Below are positions 52,434 through 64,000 of a stretch of 64,000 nucleotides of DNA, one piece after another. How positions within the stretch are numbered: position 1 is the first letter of the stretch; every line of letters starts with the position of its first letter. A program made the translations under genes and the position numbers. This stretch comes from Stachybotrys elegans (taxonomy: Eukaryota > Ascomycota > Sordariomycetes > Hypocreales > Stachybotryaceae): positions 310,001 to 374,000 of the forward strand of contig JAGPNK010000005.1 of assembly GCA_020746835.1 (NCBI GenBank), written 5' to 3'. The notes below the pieces were generated by a model. It was not told the origin of the DNA. It saw only the letters and a program-made list of their open reading frames with translations, and made no database searches.

Positions 52434-53649
52434 GGCTGCTTAGGAAAGTAGAGTGAAGGAGTGAGATTACTGAATCACAGAGAAGCCTATGGGCACGAGT
52501 ACGTGTCTTTTATGCCGACTTGATGAGGCTGTCTTGGCCGTGTAACACATGTTCCTTACCAGCCCACTCAGCTCAGCCAATAGAGGCCTCTAGTGCGCGA
52601 CAGTGTCTCACTTAAATAGAGTGAAGGCTCTCGAAGCTAAAGAATTTCGATGATTTGACAGACGGATCTCGAATCCATACCATTGCTACAAGTGGACCAC
52701 AGTTTAACAATGACAGACAGAAAGCAATTCCTGATGACAGCATCAATCAGTCAATTTATATGTATTTAGACCTGGTCTATCTCCTTCTTATCAAGCCAGC
52801 CGCAGGGGCTTCTGAGCACAGAGTTGGCTTCACCTACCTTTCAATAATGCTGGTGTCGGATATCCTAGTGACAGCTCTACGAAGCTATGGGCTTCAACTT
52901 GATGTCAAGCGCCTCGGCCCATTTCTCTTCGTCAAAGTACTCACAGCTGCCCATCCTATGGCCAAGATGCCACCTGCGGGCAGCGTACGTGCTGACTTGA
53001 TCTATTTCGACAGTCGCCCGTGGAGAGACTTGAAAAGGTCCTTGGCTACGGCGAACGTGGCAATGCCAAGAGCTGAGAGGGGATGGGCGTGGCGCAAGGC
53101 TTTGGTGAATGGCCTGAGATGCAAGCCAAGGATAGCATATGATACCCATTATCATGTCACCATGGTATCAGCTTAGGTATTGTGTAGTTACCTGGATTGT
53201 TTCTGGTGTAGCCAGCATCCGCTGTTCTCACGTCTTGGTATGCCCATTCGCCATTATGGGTACCGATAACACCTTGCCCGCATCAGTACTACCTACCTTG
53301 TTGGTGATGGCTCAACACATGTCGCCTTCAAGGGTTTATTGGGCAAAAGTCTAACCTGCGGGGTCGCCAACCTATTGCAGCCGTGCCCTCATTTCCCCTT
53401 GCTGCTCTGCTTCCGCCTATTAAGACCCATGCCTGTCTTGACCTTCCGATCCTGCCTCTTTAAGCGAGCTCGCCATTGTCGACTCTGCCGATCCAGAAAT
53501 CACGTCAACAGCAGAGCAGCATTGGTCGGTGATTTATAGATTGGCATGGTTGGGTATATAGCTCAGCAAGATCCCGGGTCTGCACTCTACGGCATTGACT
53601 CCCCTCCTTTACTTCTTTCCTACCTGCGACAGCTGAACAAAGCTACACG
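52434..53649. other. Intergenic with unassigned frames; M14 peptidase promoter
   Basis: A 173-codon frame at 52655-53176 (plus strand) has no family resemblance I can name, and the opposite strand is also open for 92 codons. A decayed gene is possible. A TATA-like TATATAG lies near 53565, about 85 bp before the peptidase ATG. Confidence 0.4.
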
Positions 53650-54969
53650 ATGAAGCTCATACCCATCCTCTCATTGGGGATCCCGCTGTACAGTCTCGCC
53701 CAGGCATGTCTCCTGCCCGAGGAACTGGAGAATGAAGGGGTGATCTACCGCAGGAGCCCCATCATCCATCGTCAATCCAGCCATGTAGACTATCGCATCG
53801 GCACGGGCGATCGTTTCGAGGACGGCTCAATTGTGCCACGCGGTTTAGGTGTCAGCAACCGAATCCTGGGCAGCATCCTCAATACCGACGAGGTCAACTC
53901 GGCACTGCGCGCTCTAGAGAACGAGTACGGCAATGTAGAAGTCTTCGCAGCGCCCTTCAGGACTTTTGAGAATCGCACCGTATACGGCGCTACCATCGGA
54001 TCTGGGAGCCCTCGCGTCTTCATTCAGGGCGGTCTGCATGCTCGCGAGCGCGGCAGCCCGGACAATGTCATCTATGCCATCTCCGATCTACTCGAGGCCA
54101 GCCGATCGGGCAAAGGACTCACCTATGGAGAGAAGACCTTTACCAACGTAGAGGTCAGAAGGGCGCTCTCTGCCGGGGCAGTTATCCTGCCTCTCAACAA
54201 CCCCGACGGCGTCGCCTACGATGCCCAGACCAACTCGTGTTGGCGCAAGAACCGCAACACCACGAGCAGCACCCCCGGAAATGCACGCACAGTAGGCATC
54301 GACATCAACCGCAACTTTGACTTTATCTGGGAGTATCTCCGGTACTTCAGCCCCAAGGCCAACCTCGGCTCTGCCGCATCAGACAACCCGGCCTCGGAGA
54401 TCTTCCACGGCCTGAGCCCAGCGTCCGAGGCTGAGACGAAGAACACCGTGTGGGTGGAGGACACGAACTCGGACTTGTCCTGGTACATTGACGTCCACTC
54501 TTATGGCGGCGATGTTCTGTACGGCTGGGGTATTGACGATATGCAAACCGACGACCCGCCGCAGAACTTCGGCAACTCGACGTATGATGGCAGGCGTGGC
54601 GTCCTTGGTGAAGACCCTCCGGATGCCGTCTACCGAGAGTACATTGATCCAGATAATCTCGTCGCCGGACGATCCACGTCGGCCCGCTTGGCGGAGGCCA
54701 TCAACAGCGCCGGGACAGTCAACTATGTATCCCGACAGAGTGTTTCGCTGTATCCCACCTCTGGAGGTTCAGGGGACTACACGCAGTCGCGATACTTACG
54801 CATCGACCCAGGCACGCGCATCAAGAGTCTCACGCTAGAGTTTGGCACATCGACTAACAGCAGGGCTTGCCCTTTCTATCCGAATGAAGCGCAGTACCAC
54901 AACAACATTCGGCAGGTTTCCGCGGGCTTGATAGAGTTGTTGTTGGCGGAAGCAGAGTCGGTGGAATGA
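53650..54969 (+). CDS. Secreted zinc carboxypeptidase, M14 family
   Basis: A single exon of 439 residues. The N-terminus (MKLIPILSLGIPLYSLAQA) is a signal peptide, followed by a short pro-region. The metal site is GGLHARERG (H-x-x-E) and the third zinc ligand is in WYIDVHSYGG. The substrate carboxylate-binding Arg is in GIDINRNFD, and the general base Glu is in SLTLEFGTSTN. Spacing matches the M14 catalytic domain (about 300 residues). The motif RACPFYPN and paired cysteines agree with secretion. Enzymes of this kind remove C-terminal residues from peptides outside the cell. The intact catalytic set supports activity, while side-chain preference cannot be told by eye. Confidence 0.92.
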   Translation: MKLIPILSLGIPLYSLAQACLLPEELENEGVIYRRSPIIHRQSSHVDYRIGTGDRFEDGSIVPRGLGVSNRILGSILNTDEVNSALRALENEYGNVEVFAAPFRTFENRTVYGATIGSGSPRVFIQGGLHARERGSPDNVIYAISDLLEASRSGKGLTYGEKTFTNVEVRRALSAGAVILPLNNPDGVAYDAQTNSCWRKNRNTTSSTPGNARTVGIDINRNFDFIWEYLRYFSPKANLGSAASDNPASEIFHGLSPASEAETKNTVWVEDTNSDLSWYIDVHSYGGDVLYGWGIDDMQTDDPPQNFGNSTYDGRRGVLGEDPPDAVYREYIDPDNLVAGRSTSARLAEAINSAGTVNYVSRQSVSLYPTSGGSGDYTQSRYLRIDPGTRIKSLTLEFGTSTNSRACPFYPNEAQYHNNIRQVSAGLIELLLAEAESVE

Positions 54970-55109
54970 TAGGTAGTGCCAATGAACTTGCTTGTTGAAT
55001 CGTAAAACACTGTGCCAAGTACTCCGTACTGAAGGTTATTAAGATGATGGTCAGAGACAGTCCAACTCATGTGTTCATCTGTATATCTCTATCCAATTAC
55101 TCGATACCT

Positions 55110-56686
55110 CTAATCTAACTTAATCCCAGTAAAAACCCCAATCGCAGCCAAGTAGCACGTCGCGCTCACAAAATACGGCATCCCCAACGCCAACCCTCCA
55201 ATGCCAATCCCCCCAACCCACAGCGTCGCCATCAGCGGCGCGCCCAGCAGCGACCCAACCGTCTTGCACAGCATGACGATAGAAAAGATGTGGCTCTCCG
55301 CACTGCTACTCGCCTCCTCAGCCCTGGGCGGCGAGATGGCCGGCGATTTGAGCAGCGACAGTGTGAAGATGGGCAGCGCAGACCCCAGCGCATACACGAG
55401 AAGCGCAGGAACCAGCATCCACATGGCCCCCGCCACCGCGATCCCCAGCGCGCCGATTATCGAAACGACGAGGCATGCCTTGGCGCTCTGCATGTTGAAC
55501 CTGCCGGCGTCCTCGGGCGTGTTGGTGGCCGCCGCGCGCCGCCGCAGCAGCAGCCGCGGTATCACGACCGTCAGCAGGACAAAGTTGACGACGGCCTTGC
55601 CCGAGAGGAGGTAGCCCGTCGAGGCAAACGTCCAGCGGAACTTGACGGAGATGTACTGCGGCAGCATCTTGGTGTCCGAGCTCGCGAGCGACGTGAGGAA
55701 GAAACTGAAGAGCAGCAGCGAGAAGTTGCGCGGGTGGCTCGCCACGATGGCCCAGAGCTCGCGCCCGTGCTCCGCCACGGCCTGCAAAACGGAGTCGCCG
55801 CGCCTCGCATCCTGCGCTTTCAGCACCGGTGAGGACAGAAGATGCTGCCGTTGTCCCTCCTCCTCCGCCTCATCGCCGCCACCGGCAACCCTCTGCCGAC
55901 CATCCGGAAGCACGGCCACGACAGGCACCGCAGCGCAGAGCAGACACAGCCCCAGCACGAACGGCAGCCACAGCACGAGCGACATGGTCGCCGAGGCCAT
56001 GGCCGGCCCCAGCAGCGCGACGACGTACGACACGGAGCTCATGTATCCAAAGGAGATGGCGCGCTGCACGGGGTCCTCGGTGAGGTCCGACACGAGCGCG
56101 TACGTGAGCGAGTTGAAGACGCAGTCGCCGCCCAGAAAGGACAGCACGGGCCCCGCGATGATGGCGTTGACGGGCAGGAAGCCGTCGAACCAGCCCACGA
56201 GGACCGCCCAGGAAAGCATAAAGGCGCGCGAGACGAGGTTGAGCAGGAGGACGACGCGGCGGCCCCTCCGCTGCGCGACAAACCCCAAGGGAAGCGTCAT
56301 GACGAAATCTGTAACAAACATCAGTCAAGTCGCCCTAATAAGCCGGATAGAAGGAGTTTTTTCTCACCTCCCACAATCCACATCGTCTCCATGGCCCCCA
56401 GCATCGACCCCAGCGTCTTCTGCACGGCGTCAATCTTGCACAGCTGCTCCTCGACGCTGCCGTCGGGCCGGAGCCGCGAGGGCTCGTGCGCGGCGTAGTG
56501 GTCCCGGCAGAGGCGGCGCTCGATGGCGCGGTTCAGCGGCAGCGTGTACAGGCTCATGGAGAGGTTGACGAGGAGCACGAGGAGGAGGACGGCGCGGGTT
56601 GAGATGCGCGACGTGCGGCCGTCGTGGCGGGACGGTGAGGGGACGGGCCCGCCGCCGCCGCCTGCTAGGGGAGGCATGAGGGGCAA
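55110..56686 (-). CDS. Major facilitator superfamily transporter
   Basis: Two exons, 56686-56368 and 56308-55110, give 505 residues. The 59-bp intron (GAG|GTGAGA...TTACAG|ATTTCG) joins MWIVGD to FVMTLPLGFVAQ. The first helix (AVLLLVLLVNLSMSLYTLPL) is followed by a loop of about 55 residues containing cysteines. MFS motif A then appears as LPLGFVAQRRGRR. Eleven or so further helices are visible (GDCVFNSLTYALVSDLTED, MASATMSLVLWLPFVLGLCL, NFVLLTVVIPRLLLRR and others), with a long charged central loop near the middle. Overall it fits the fungal proton-coupled MFS family with a large extracellular first loop, often located near secondary-metabolite or nutrient genes. The substrate is unknown. The gene is markedly GC-rich. 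Confidence 0.85.
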
Positions 56687-57164
56687 GAAATTACTGATGT
56701 CAAATATGCAGCCGAGAGATGTTATGTCGGCATCGAGATGGTGGATGAAGCGTTGTTGGCTTATCAGGACATGGTGTTGAAATGATGAGGTTTCATCGAA
56801 TCCGTCTCACCAAGCATCTATCTACAGGCACTTGACCTGACCCAGTGACCACCGCCGGCCGCTAATGACCGCTGCCCCGCCTAAACCGGACACAAGGCGA
56901 CCCAGAAACATACCACTCACAATTACAAACAACAAAGACATTCAAGTTCGTGAAAATATTCCTATGGTTCAGATTGAAATACTAAATATGTGGATATATA
57001 AATGAACGATGAGAAGCGAACCATGTCAATCCCAGCTCAAGCAACCTATGAAAACGCCAGGCTATCTATACGTTTGGTGCTGCAAGCACTCATAATAAAA
57101 CACTAAATGCCAATCCCGACATGGCCATTTCTTTCTTCGTTCTTTTTGGAATGAGGGTGGATAT
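56687..57164. other. Intergenic between MFS and ABC transporter genes
   Basis: No gene. It holds the MFS promoter and the ABC transporter 3' UTR. Composition drops from GC-rich to AT-rich near 56930. Confidence 0.5.
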
Positions 57165-60100
57165 TTACTTGCGGTTCCACTTCTTGACGCGGAAAGCCCA
57201 GTAGCTGACGACGGCGACGGCAACGTTGAAGAAGATGAAGGCCCAGACGATGCCAAAGTTCCTCCACCGGTCGCTGAAGAAGACGTCGCTACCCGCCAGG
57301 AACTGGTCCGCTACCTGAAGCTGGCAGTACTCGCAGCCCGACGTAGCCTCGGGGTTCATGATGGTGCCGATGCCGCCGTTGGGGTTCGTCAGGTACGAGT
57401 GCATGTAGGCGCCGCACGTCAGGTTCTGCGGCGGGTCGAAGACGGAGATTTCCGACTCGGAGCACACAATGGCTCGGCCCGCCAGCTCGGTCGCTGCAAT
57501 GCCGCCCACCCAGTACGAGAAGGGGCTAAGGCGGTACATGAAGATCCAGAAATCCGGGAGGGCAGTGGGTGGCTGCAGGATACCGCAGAACGTCAGACTG
57601 AGCAGAATAAGGAGCGTGCACACAGCGGCGGCGACTTGTTCGTTAGGCAGCGCGGCAATGGTGAGGTGGGCAAAAGACGATGCGTAGAGGAGAAGCTGGA
57701 TGGTGAAGAGGAGGACAGTGACCTGGCGGGCGCTGTCCTGAATACCAATGATGGGGTAGTAGATGGTGGCCCAGAGGAGAATACCGGTGATGATCTGGTA
57801 GGGAATTTCGATGATGATGCTGGCAATCATAAAGGCAGCCCACGAATACGACTTGCTGGGTCGCTCGCGGACTTCGTACAGGGATCTCTGGGTGATGAAG
57901 TGAGGTTGAATCTGAAATAAGTTAGCAACATATCTCTCCGAGGTTCTGAGGGTGGGTTATTTACCTGCTGCACCAAGGTCTGGAAAATGGTGAGAATCAT
58001 GAAGATACCGAAGAGCGCGTTCTGCATGCCTGCAATGGACGAGTCCGTGTCGAAGAAGGAGAAACCAACAAACAGACCGGCGCCCGCACCCAGGATGAAC
58101 TTGGCAAAGACATACTCAGGCATACGCCAGTACTGCTGCCAGACACGCTTGGTGACGACCTGCAGCTGCACGATGAAGGGCATGGCGAACTCGGAGTGCG
58201 AGCCAGCCTCGTCGTCGTCCGAGGTGGGCAGGGCAGACTTCTCCTGGTGGATCCTCTCAAGCTCGTCCATAACAGCCTCGCGGTCCTTGCTTCCCAGCCA
58301 AACCGAGTGCCAGTCGTTACCGTCGGGGCTGGTGGTGTTGTTGACAATGTCGAGCATGTACTCGGCGGGGTTCTCCTGGTCATCACACTTGCGGGCGCCG
58401 TGGCCCTCAAAGTAGTCGAGCAGCTCACGCGAGTTCTCACCAATATTGCCAAAGTAGACCGTCTTGCCGCCAGCCGCGAGGAAAAGCAGGCGATCGAACT
58501 GCTGGAAAAGCACAGCAGAAGGCTGGTGCACAGTACAGAGGACAGCCTGTCCGGCGTCGGCGAGCTTGCGGAGGAAGGCGCAGATAGCCCAAGAACTCTG
58601 CGAGTCAAGACCACTGGTAGGTTCGTCGAGGAAGAGAAGGAGCTTAGGCTTGGCAGCCAGCTCGACTCCGATGGTGAGCAGCTTGCGCTGTTCGACATTG
58701 AGACCCTCACCGGGCTTTCCAACGACAGCATCGGCGAAATCGCGCATGTCAAGCATGTCAATGACCTGCTCAACATACTCAAATTTCTCCCGGGGGCTCA
58801 CGTGGGCTGGCTGACGGAGCATGGCGCTGAACTGCAGACTCTCGCGGACAGTGGCGGTGTCGAGGTGCACATCCTGCTGCTGGCAGTAGCCGGTCTTGCG
58901 CTGGAAACTAGCATCGAGAGGCTTTCCGTTGACAAACATGTCGCCCGTGATGACACCCATCGTGGTTCGCTGGGCGAGAACATCAAGCAGGGTAGTCTTA
59001 CCGGCACCGCTGACACCCATGAGGGCAGTCAGGGTACCAGGCTTGACCCAACCAGAAACCTCGTTGAGAAGACGACGAGTGCCCTCTTTGACCGGGACCT
59101 CATAGATGACGTTGCGCCACGTGAAGATGTCCTTTTGTTCTTGGAGAGCAGGGGGAATTTCGGTGCTGGCGTGGGAACCACCGTTGTTGGTCAGGTTCTG
59201 CATGGCAATAGGCCTGTCCGCATCTCCACGGAGGTGAGCGGGGACCTGGCCGCGACGGAAGACGAGGACTTCGGCTGCGCTGACAGCAGACGACTTGATC
59301 TCGACAGAGTAAAAGTACAGAACCTGGAAGAAGATGAGGAAGGCAAAGAGGATGCCCAAGTTGCGCCACACATTGTCGTACGAGTAGCCAAACATGCCCT
59401 CGATGTAGTTGTCACCCAGCACAAAGTTCTCGCCAGCAACTGCGCCGACCGTACCGCAGACCCAAGAATCGCCCTGGGGAGGGGAGTAGTTGGGCACAGT
59501 GCGGCTGCAGGGGAAGTTGCGGCCATGGAACTCGCTCGCGATGAGAATCTCAAACGAGTAGTAGATGGGGTTGATGTATCGGATCCAGCTGAACCAAGGG
59601 TGCATCAGCGGCACGGGAATGACGAAACCCGTGTAGATGACCAGAGCAAGCACAATGACACCAGCGCAGGCGAGGGCCTGTGAGACGCCATTGGAAACAG
59701 CTGCCAGAGTTCGGAAGATGCCGCTCATGACAAAGGTGATGAGGTACGTGATGAGGAAGTACAGGAAGAAGCCACCAGCGGTAGCGTTGAGGCCGGCCAT
59801 GAAGTAGAGGACGACGTTGAAAACAATCGACGTCAAGAACTTGATGGGGATATCGGCCAAAACACCAGCCATGGCTTCGGTAAACGGATGGTAGAATGCG
59901 TAGGACAGGTGCTTTTCGACAATGGGGCGCTGGGCGTAGAGATCGGCAATTTCGGCAATGGCAGTGAGGGCAGAGAGCAGGATAGCCTGGAAGAGAACGG
60001 AACCTTTGGAGAAGAAGCCGGCAGTGGTATCAGGAGTTTGGTAGAAAACGGAACCGATGATGAGAGCAAGGACGATCTGGATGATGCACTGGGCGACCGT

Positions 60101-61816
60101 GGCGCCCACGTTACCTCCAATACGCTGGTAGGCACGCTTGGTGGTGAGCGCAGCCTGCTGGGGAATGCTGAGAATGTAAGGAGAGGTGGTTCGGGCACCC
60201 TTGGCTTGCCTGTCAATCTTGTTCATGCGCAGGTTGATGGCAGTTTCGCCGTGGGGGTCGACTGGGAACTCCTGGCGGTGCTCCTCAATCTCGTCGGCAA
60301 GCTCCCAGTACTCGGTGGAACGGTGCCAGTATCGCTCAAACTCCTCGGCGGTGCGGGGGACGGACTGCTCCATACCGGGACGGGGCTTGCGCTCGCCCGG
60401 GTTGGTGATGGCAGTGAGGAAATCGCCAGTGGTCTGACGCTGAGGGCACTCCCATCCCATGTTCTCAAAGTACTGCTTGGCCTCGTGAGCGGGGCCAAAG
60501 TAGATCTGACGACCCTCGTAGAGGACGACGACCTTGTCGAAGAGGTCATAGATGGACTGACTGGCCTGGTAGATGGCGACGGCGTGTGCGCTGCCACCGT
60601 AGTCGGCGGCAAGACGCAAGGTCTGGACGAACCGCAGAGCAGTAGCCGAGTCGAGACCACGGGTACTGTTGTCCCAGGCACCAATTGGTGCACCAGCGAG
60701 CATCATCTCGGCGATACTGACACGCTTCCTCTCACCGCCAGATACACCGCGGACAAAGTCATCTCCGACCTTGGTGTTGTAGGTGTGACTAAGACCACAA
60801 ACAGCCATGACGATGCGGCTCGTCTGCTCGGCGAACTGCTGGCGGGACATGCCGGCAAGACGGTGCTCAGGTGTCTTGCATGCAGCGGCGAACTCGAGGG
60901 TCTGGCCGACAGTGAGGTACGGGAAATGCTTGTCGAGTTCCTGGTTGTAGACGGTATCTCCCTTGAACTCCTTCATCATGAAGTCCTGGGGAACACCGTT
61001 GTAGTGGATGAGCGACTCGGGGTCGAGGGTCAGACCAGACAGCTGACCAGTGATGGTCTTGAGCAAGGTGGTGCATCCGGATCCAGGACGGCCCAGAACC
61101 AGGAGGAGCTCGCCGCTCTTGAGCAGACCGTCGAAGTTGCGGAGGATGACCTTGGGCTTCTTCTTGCCAGCGCTCATGGCCTCGCCCATACGGAAGGGAG
61201 CCATCAAGGCGCCGCCAATAGTGTTTTGCAGACGCAGAGGAGCGCCGTTGCCAGAAACACGCAGCGACTTGAAGGCAACACCACCGCGGGCCGGGGCGTC
61301 GATGCCCTCCTTGCGGAACTCGCCAAAGAGATGTCGGAGCCACTTGGAAAGGTCGAAGTTGCCGCCGTCCGGGTCGAGAGAAGGGTCGGTGTCGGGAATC
61401 TCCTCCTGGTCGGGGTTGACGGTGAAGTCCTGCTGGGTGCGGTTGAAGGAGGCCCAGCTCATCCTGCGAGACGCCCAGCTCTGGCGGCGGGAGGCGGCGG
61501 CGACGCTCTGCCTCTTGCTCTTACTTCCCGAGGCATGGCTCTGGCGGACAGCATCTGAATGGGCGCGGGCGAGACGAGTAAGCTCAAGGCGATCGGCCTC
61601 GTCGATCATGACAATCGAATCGGCCCGCGCGACAGATCGATCACGGCGGATGGAGCCGGCCTTGCTGCTCTTAGGGCGCATGCGCCATGATTCTCCGCGT
61701 CCGTCGACTTCATCGTAGGTCTGGATGGGGGTGAGGGCCTCGGAGATGTCGGACTCGTTGTCGGAGCTGTCTTCGTGGAACGTCTCTTGGGAGCGACGCC
61801 TGTCCATGTTGGGCAT
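57165..61816 (-). CDS. Full-size PDR-type ABC transporter (ABC-G family)
   Basis: Two exons, 61816-57965 and 57911-57165, give 1532 residues. The 53-bp intron follows LVQQ and resumes [20 protein letters not shown], a well-conserved junction. The order is NBD1-TMD1-NBD2-TMD2. NBD1 has Walker [10 protein letters not shown] (the typical fungal PDR Cys in place of Lys), signature [13 protein letters not shown] and Walker B region [18 protein letters not shown]2 has a canonical Walker [10 protein letters not shown], a degenerate signature [12 protein letters not shown], and Walker [21 protein letters not shown] motifs such as [19 protein letters not shown] precede the TMDs. Such pumps at the plasma membrane export toxic or self-made compounds and confer azole-type resistance. 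It is 46 kb from the triterpene locus, and cluster membership is unproved. No stop or frame defect is seen. Confidence 0.96.
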
Positions 61817-64000
61817 GGTGAAGAGGCTGCTCGGAGGCTCCCGAGCAGAGTGAAGATGATCTAGTCGAGGGTTGGTAGCTGATCAGGTGGGATTGCTCAA
61901 GGGTGAATAGTTACAATAGATGAATTAGAAGTCAGTTGCAAATAACGTATCAAAGTAGAAGGTGCCTCTGTCTATGCCCTCCCAAAGAATTATTGGCAAG
62001 GCAGGTAAGGGTACTGTGAGGAATGGGAGAAACCACCGCTTGACTGCTGACCACAAACAAAAAGGAAACAATAAAAGGTTGGATGATGATCAGACCATTC
62101 TTCCCAGAGAGGAGCGCAGGACCGGTGGTTATGTATATCGGTTCACGAAGCTCGGGGGAATAAGAAGCTCATGGCTGGCTGGGATCAAGGTCCAACAGCC
62201 CCAAGCGTGCCCATCGGGGGGAACCAACATAGCATCAAGGCCACAGACGGCTAGCCGGGGCATGTTGGGCCCGATCATGGAGAGAAGCCAACTGAAAACA
62301 GTAAGTAGTCGAAGTGTTCGGCGTTCGCGTGGTAAGCTATGACCCGAAACCTGGGAGCCATGCTGGGCATCGAATCTCGTGGCGGTCGAGCGGACTGTTG
62401 GCGGGACCCGACGACGGGTGGCTAGGCAAGGGTGCTAGGAGGGGCTGAGTGATGGTGGTGTCTGGCGAGATGAGTGGGAGAGGCTCCAAGGTGAAGCCGC
62501 AAATGAATGATGTCGGGGCAACATTTTGGAATGGATGAAATGGATGTGGGTTCACAGGGTTATTTTTGGCCCCCCTAGCTGACTCAGATCGGCGTGGCTC
62601 TTCCCATTAATGGACTAGCGGATTCGGCTAATTTACTATCTGTGGCTTCCTTCGCAGATCACACGCTGTAAAAAAAGAAGCACCAGTGCTGTAGCAGCCT
62701 AGAGAGCCTGTCCAGAGGCCAACTCTAGCGCTAGGAGCCCTACGAGAAAGCTAAACGTCACTGCAACGGCTGCGCTGAGCGTCCTTGGCCATCTCTTGTC
62801 ATCGAAGATGCCCAGCCAGATGCTCCCGACTTCCGACTGACAGGGAGCAAGACTGGTTTAGCATCGGCGGTGTTTATTCGCTGCTCCTTCATCGCCAAGT
62901 TGCGTGGACTGTACATATGAGGCGGCCCAAGCTCTGTTATTCTCGGCCACCACGAGGTCAACAATTCATGAACCCTTGAACCCTTGACTATGGGTCGCTG
63001 TGCATCACATCCTCCAGCCAACCAAGCAACCCACTAATGTTGCATTGTGGGATAACTCGTCGCAAAGGTGTAGCTCTTACATCTGTTGGTCCGTCTATCT
63101 GCGGCCAGTGGATCATGCATTGATGCATGGGTTGAGTCGTGATGGAGGGTGAGGTTGCCCAACGGCCAGTTCTTACGCGGCGCAGATAGATTCCACCCGC
63201 CATGGCATTGTCCTCTATTCACGGGGTATATAAACCAAGCGATCTCCTGTGCAAGATCAAACTTGTTGAGCGCTTCTATGTTCATCTTGAAGTGTCCGTC
63301 GATTCGACAAGATATCCTCCCCTCCCCAGCCCGCTGTGCTATGCGAGCCCTCTCCGTTGGTCACCGGAAGCTAATATATTGACAGCCACCCGATACACCG
63401 TCGGCCTACATATTGCCTCTACTAGTTGCAGCGTCGATCTCGCTGTGCGCGTGATCCTCCACTGTCACTCTTTACCCGCTGAGCGATATTGACCCGTGGC
63501 CAACATCCAGAACATGCAGTCAGCCATCGTTGCAGCACCAACAGCCCAACCCAGCCAGCAGCCCTGACCGCCTGGAACCAGTACCGACAGGACACTGCTT
63601 CAGCCGTTCCCCGCTTTCAACGCTCATCCCAAAAGGGTTTATGATCACTTTACGAGGTATCACTTGTCCAGCAGCCACCCTCGCTCTGAGTTTTATTGTA
63701 TTCGCAATCTCATTTCTTCAAATTTAATTGCCATAGAATTCTTATTTTGGTAGGAGCACCAATAAAGCGTGACAGTCCAACGAGCAACAGCCGCCTCTCT
63801 CCAGACCATCTATCCAGACCACATGGCATCTACAACAATGGCATGCCACAGGCGTTGCCCTTACTCATCTGCCAGTCATGGCGAACATTTCCTCCTAGAT
63901 CTCTAGCCTGGGCAGCGCCGATTATCCTGCACACACCCTCCCTGCAGCGCCCCGCTACTCGGCAACACGGGTGTGCCGCATCTTGTTCAGCCTGCTACCT
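61817..64000. other. Gene-free right end, promoter of ABC transporter
   Basis: Only short frames up to 126 codons occur, none recognisable. A TATA-like sequence TATATAAAC at 63227-63235 (plus strand) and pyrimidine-rich stretches hint at a possible unrelated plus-strand transcript beginning near 63240, but no coding product could be supported. The ABC transporter 5' leader lies at the left. Confidence 0.45.

Noticed and set aside
52655..53176. 173-codon frame as a possible gene
   Set aside because: No domain, signal peptide or recognisable homology, and the opposite strand is similarly open. Left as unassigned.
55642..56568. 308-codon plus-strand open frame rich in Ser, Arg and Pro
   Set aside because: Opposite the MFS transporter exons. 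High GC content removes stop codons, and no domain is present.
58196..61558. Long plus-strand open frames of 495 and 556 codons
   Set aside because: They are antisense shadows of the GC-rich ABC transporter coding sequence, produced by codon bias. The translations look like low-complexity read-through and match no family.
1..64000. CRISPR arrays, bacterial operons, ribosomal or tRNA genes
   Set aside because: No regularly spaced direct repeats, ribosomal sequence or convincing tRNA cloverleaf was seen by eye, and the window is eukaryotic. A tRNA scan would be needed to exclude small RNA genes.

Overview
The window looks like filamentous ascomycete (Pezizomycotina, probably Sordariomycetes) nuclear DNA. 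Genes carry short introns (about 50-115 bp) with fungal GT..AG signals, secreted hydrolases are common, and there are fungus-specific families: PDR-type ABC transporter, HeLo domain, DUF7025-AAA+ ATPase, tannase, GH62 and But2-like proteins. Dispersed repeats differ mainly by C/T and G/A changes, as expected after repeat-induced point mutation. I cannot name the species.

Left part (1-11.6 kb): a triterpenoid glycoside biosynthetic locus. The centrepiece is a 1275-residue fusion of a squalene-hopene-type cyclase with a sterol-glucosyltransferase-like domain (4948-8937). This is the architecture described for enfumafungin synthase (EfuA) and related fungal terpene cyclase-glycosyltransferases. 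A P450 is divergent on its left (2240-4085), another P450 follows on its right (9592-11601), and the C-terminus of a wax-synthase-like membrane O-acyltransferase lies at the window edge (1-247). An APH-fold kinase-like gene (929-1711) sits between. A plausible order is cyclisation of squalene, glucosylation by the same polypeptide, oxidation by the two P450s and acylation.

Middle part (12-39 kb): ordinary accessory genes, mostly secreted or membrane proteins. They are an F-box protein, a GH62 arabinofuranosidase, a But2-like secreted protein, a small cysteine-containing secreted protein, a type-B carboxylesterase, an amidase, a seven-TM protein, an alpha/beta hydrolase, D-lactate dehydrogenase, and a tannase-family protein lacking its nucleophilic serine. 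Decay is frequent: a kynurenine-aminotransferase-like pseudogene (29.1-30.1 kb), an ankyrin-repeat membrane protein broken by two -1 frame shifts (31.1-35.0 kb), and a relic of an MFS transporter (35.1-35.5 kb).

Right part (39-64 kb): a conserved fungal membrane protein between two diverged copies of an AT-rich repeat, a P450/SDR tail-to-tail pair, a HeLo-DUF7025-AAA+ fusion protein resembling a fungal cell-death or NLR-type sensor but with an altered Walker B, a 250-bp TA-flanked MITE, a polytopic protein whose last residues come from a dispersed repeat, an M14 metallocarboxypeptidase, an MFS transporter and a full-size PDR ABC transporter. The last 2.2 kb has no gene I can support. Intron positions were inferred by eye from splice signals, reading phase and family conservation, and are not confirmed by transcripts.
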